DNA from: Lachnospiraceae bacterium MD329
GTDB taxonomy: Bacteria > Bacillota > Clostridia > UBA1381
Assembly: GCA_010206265.1 (NCBI GenBank)
Contig: VIQV01000021.1
Location: 1-42,311, forward strand
Direction: 5' to 3'
DNA: 42,311 nucleotides
Positions within the stretch are counted from its first letter, which is position 1, and every line of letters begins with the position of its first letter. Positions 41,474-42,311 of the stretch are shown here, piece by piece. Made by a program: the position numbers and the translations under genes. The notes below the pieces were generated by a model. It was not told the origin of the DNA, ran no database searches, and worked only from the letters and a program-made list of their open reading frames with translations.

Positions 41474-41482
41474 AGTATACCA
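41474..41482 (-). promoter_or_regulatory. Extended -10 promoter of element E2
   Basis: On the minus strand TGG then TATACT (41479-41474). No clear -35 is present at normal spacing. As in E1, the predicted start falls at the base of the 5'-to-3' pairing stem. Confidence 0.45.
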
Positions 41483-41667
41483 AGATATATAATGTAAAGG
41501 GTGAAAGTGATAGCACACTTTTCATCTAATACATATATATGGCTACGGCTCATTCGTGGTAGTTTGAACAATAGTTATATATGAAAAGAAAAGAGGTGTG
41601 AATATTAAAAAATTTCACGATTACAAATCTATATAACTACTATATCACAAAGAGAGGAGAAAGACAA

Positions 41668-42081
41668 ATGAAAATTGAATATGTAAAAGTCGGTGATTAC
41701 TATATCCCCGCGCTAACAGTACCAAACAAGAAGTACAATATTGGTAAGTATGGCAGACTTCACAGAGAATTTTTAAAGAAATACTGTCCGAGTATATATA
41801 CTACAAAGCTGATGGACGGAACATTACTTGAATATCTTGAAGAAATCGATGCACAAGCAAAGGATATGGTGGACAGGCTTGTTAAAGATTTAGCGGTGAA
41901 GTCAGGCATAACGGAAGAATTAAAATCAACCGACCAAATGAAATGGGTTGGACTAATGAATATGTTTAAGCATACGGCAGAAGAATTTGTTATATCAGAG
42001 ATAGTTTACGGATTGAGCCCTTCCCGAAAAAATAGACAGAAAAAAGAGGTGAAAAACGGAATGAATCGCAGTATTTCTTGA
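41668..42081 (+). CDS. tnpV: TnpV family transposon-encoded protein
   Basis: The 137-residue protein begins MKIEYVKVGDYYIPALTVPN and continues with KYGRLHREFLKKYCPSIY, both characteristic of TnpV. Its C-terminal half matches the remnant at 376-579. TnpV is carried on Clostridia mobile elements; its activity is unknown. AGAGGAGAAAG precedes the ATG. The last 21 or so residues (SPSRKNRQKKEVKNGMNRSI) do not look like TnpV and run into the end of the neighbouring IS, so the natural C-terminus may have been replaced by an insertion junction. Confidence 0.8.
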   Translation: MKIEYVKVGDYYIPALTVPNKKYNIGKYGRLHREFLKKYCPSIYTTKLMDGTLLEYLEEIDAQAKDMVDRLVKDLAVKSGITEELKSTDQMKWVGLMNMFKHTAEEFVISEIVYGLSPSRKNRQKKEVKNGMNRSIS

Positions 42082-42113
42082 GAATGCTTTCGAATGCGAG
42101 TGAAAGCATTCTC
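42080..42113. repeat. 12-bp perfect hairpin between tnpV and the IS3-type transposase
   Basis: GAGAATGCTTTC (42080-42091) and GAAAGCATTCTC (42102-42113) are exact complements with a 10-base loop. The hairpin touches the stop codons of both converging frames. There is no T-run, so it may be part of the insertion sequence end or a mutual 3'-end stabiliser. Confidence 0.75.
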
Positions 42114-42311
42114 AGGCGGCATGATTTTTTCGCAGTTTTTCTTCGTAAGCGCATGGAGTCAGCCAGCCGATTCCTGAATGAGGACGCACGGTGTTGTAAA
42201 ACGCCTCGATGTAGGCAAATATATCGGCTTGTGCCTCGTTTCTTGTGCGGTAATGCTTCAAATGAACCAATTCACATTTGAGACAGCTGAAGAAATTCTC
42301 GGCAACCGCGT
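42112..42311 (-). CDS. IS3-family transposase (OrfB), C-terminal fragment cut by window edge
   Basis: On the minus strand 66 codons end at TGA 42114-42112. They read VAENFFSCLKCELVHLKHY, then TRNEAQADIFAYIEAFYNTV and RPHSGIGWLTPCAYEEKL. This is the end of the rve/DDE integrase domain of IS3/IS150-type OrfB, with the catalytic Glu-like ENFFS-LK-E region and the NxxRPHSxxGxxTP motif. The rest lies outside the window. Confidence 0.9.
   Translation of the reverse strand, partial: AVAENFFSCLKCELVHLKHYRTRNEAQADIFAYIEAFYNTVRPHSGIGWLTPCAYEEKLRKNHAA

Noticed and set aside
376..42081. Composite transposon bounded by the two tnpV copies
   Set aside because: The copies are in the same orientation, one is truncated, and the interval holds many core genes such as der, asnS and nadE, so dispersed repeats are the simpler reading.
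1..42311. CRISPR arrays, rRNA genes, prophage structural genes, restriction systems
   Set aside because: I saw no regularly spaced repeats, rRNA sequence, capsid or tail proteins, or methyltransferase/restriction motifs on either strand.

Overview
The window is 42.3 kb of an AT-rich genome with Gram-positive architecture: strong GGAGG ribosome sites, many TGn-extended -10 promoters, and short T-tailed hairpin terminators. Gene content (TnpV proteins, AdhE with a Rex-like operator, ammonia-dependent AsnA, two-domain NadE, Trk/Ktr potassium uptake, a DUF5684 membrane protein, secreted GH2 enzyme) points to an anaerobic fermentative Clostridia member, probably gut-associated. The genus cannot be fixed from the sequence alone.

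Layout. (1) 1-7260 is an accessory region that looks AT-richer than the rest. It starts with the 3' end of an IS110-type transposase and a tnpV remnant. Then come small single-domain enzymes: GNAT acetyltransferase, nucleoside phosphorylase, NUDIX hydrolase, PLD-type HKD protein, a truncated GNAT fused to repeat DNA, an endonuclease/exonuclease/phosphatase-fold hydrolase, a cytidine-deaminase-like enzyme, an NADPH-dependent FMN-reductase-like flavoprotein and a PNPOx-fold protein. A two-part intergenic repeat (A+B) occurs intact at 5842-6025 and split by about 245 bp at 3901-4350. (2) 7524-8354 is a pyridoxal/pyridoxamine kinase on the minus strand. (3) 8560-28495 is a block of core genes, all on the plus strand: DUF896-asnA-asnS; TPR protein-rarA-nadE-EamA transporter; DUF512 radical-SAM protein-der-plsY-gpsA-trkA-trkH-ktrB-ktrA; then adhE alone behind a consensus promoter overlapped by a Rex-like operator. 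(4) 28660-29877 holds two uncharacterised small proteins (zinc ribbon; coiled coil with C-terminal anchor). It is followed by a tRNA-Met gene on the minus strand with a consensus promoter. (5) 30170-37017 is a carbohydrate locus: a secreted 1182-residue GH2 protein and a secreted 757-residue modular protein, transcribed away from an AraC-type regulator. (6) 37132-41169 contains a DUF5684 membrane protein, an SGNH hydrolase-FAD oxidoreductase pair and a secreted beta-helix-like protein. (7) The right edge has a full tnpV and the 3' end of an IS3-type transposase.

The most unusual signal is a pair of structured elements read on the minus strand, at 16391-16232 and 41467-41212. Each has an extended -10 promoter whose predicted start lies at the base of a long inverted repeat that pairs the 5' end with distal sequence. 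Each then has a shared 3' module (AGCUA...GCGUUUUU) and a T-tailed terminator. The segment before the terminator can pair with the terminator's 5' arm in both copies, although the pairing sequence differs between them. I propose a family of small or leader RNAs with terminator/anti-terminator architecture. One copy stands alone; the other precedes a secreted-protein gene. Other leads are the Rex-like site at adhE, the GH2 protein with Gln at the usual acid/base position, the tandem Trk and Ktr systems, and a short promoter-to-terminator unit without a convincing ORF at 7340-7518.
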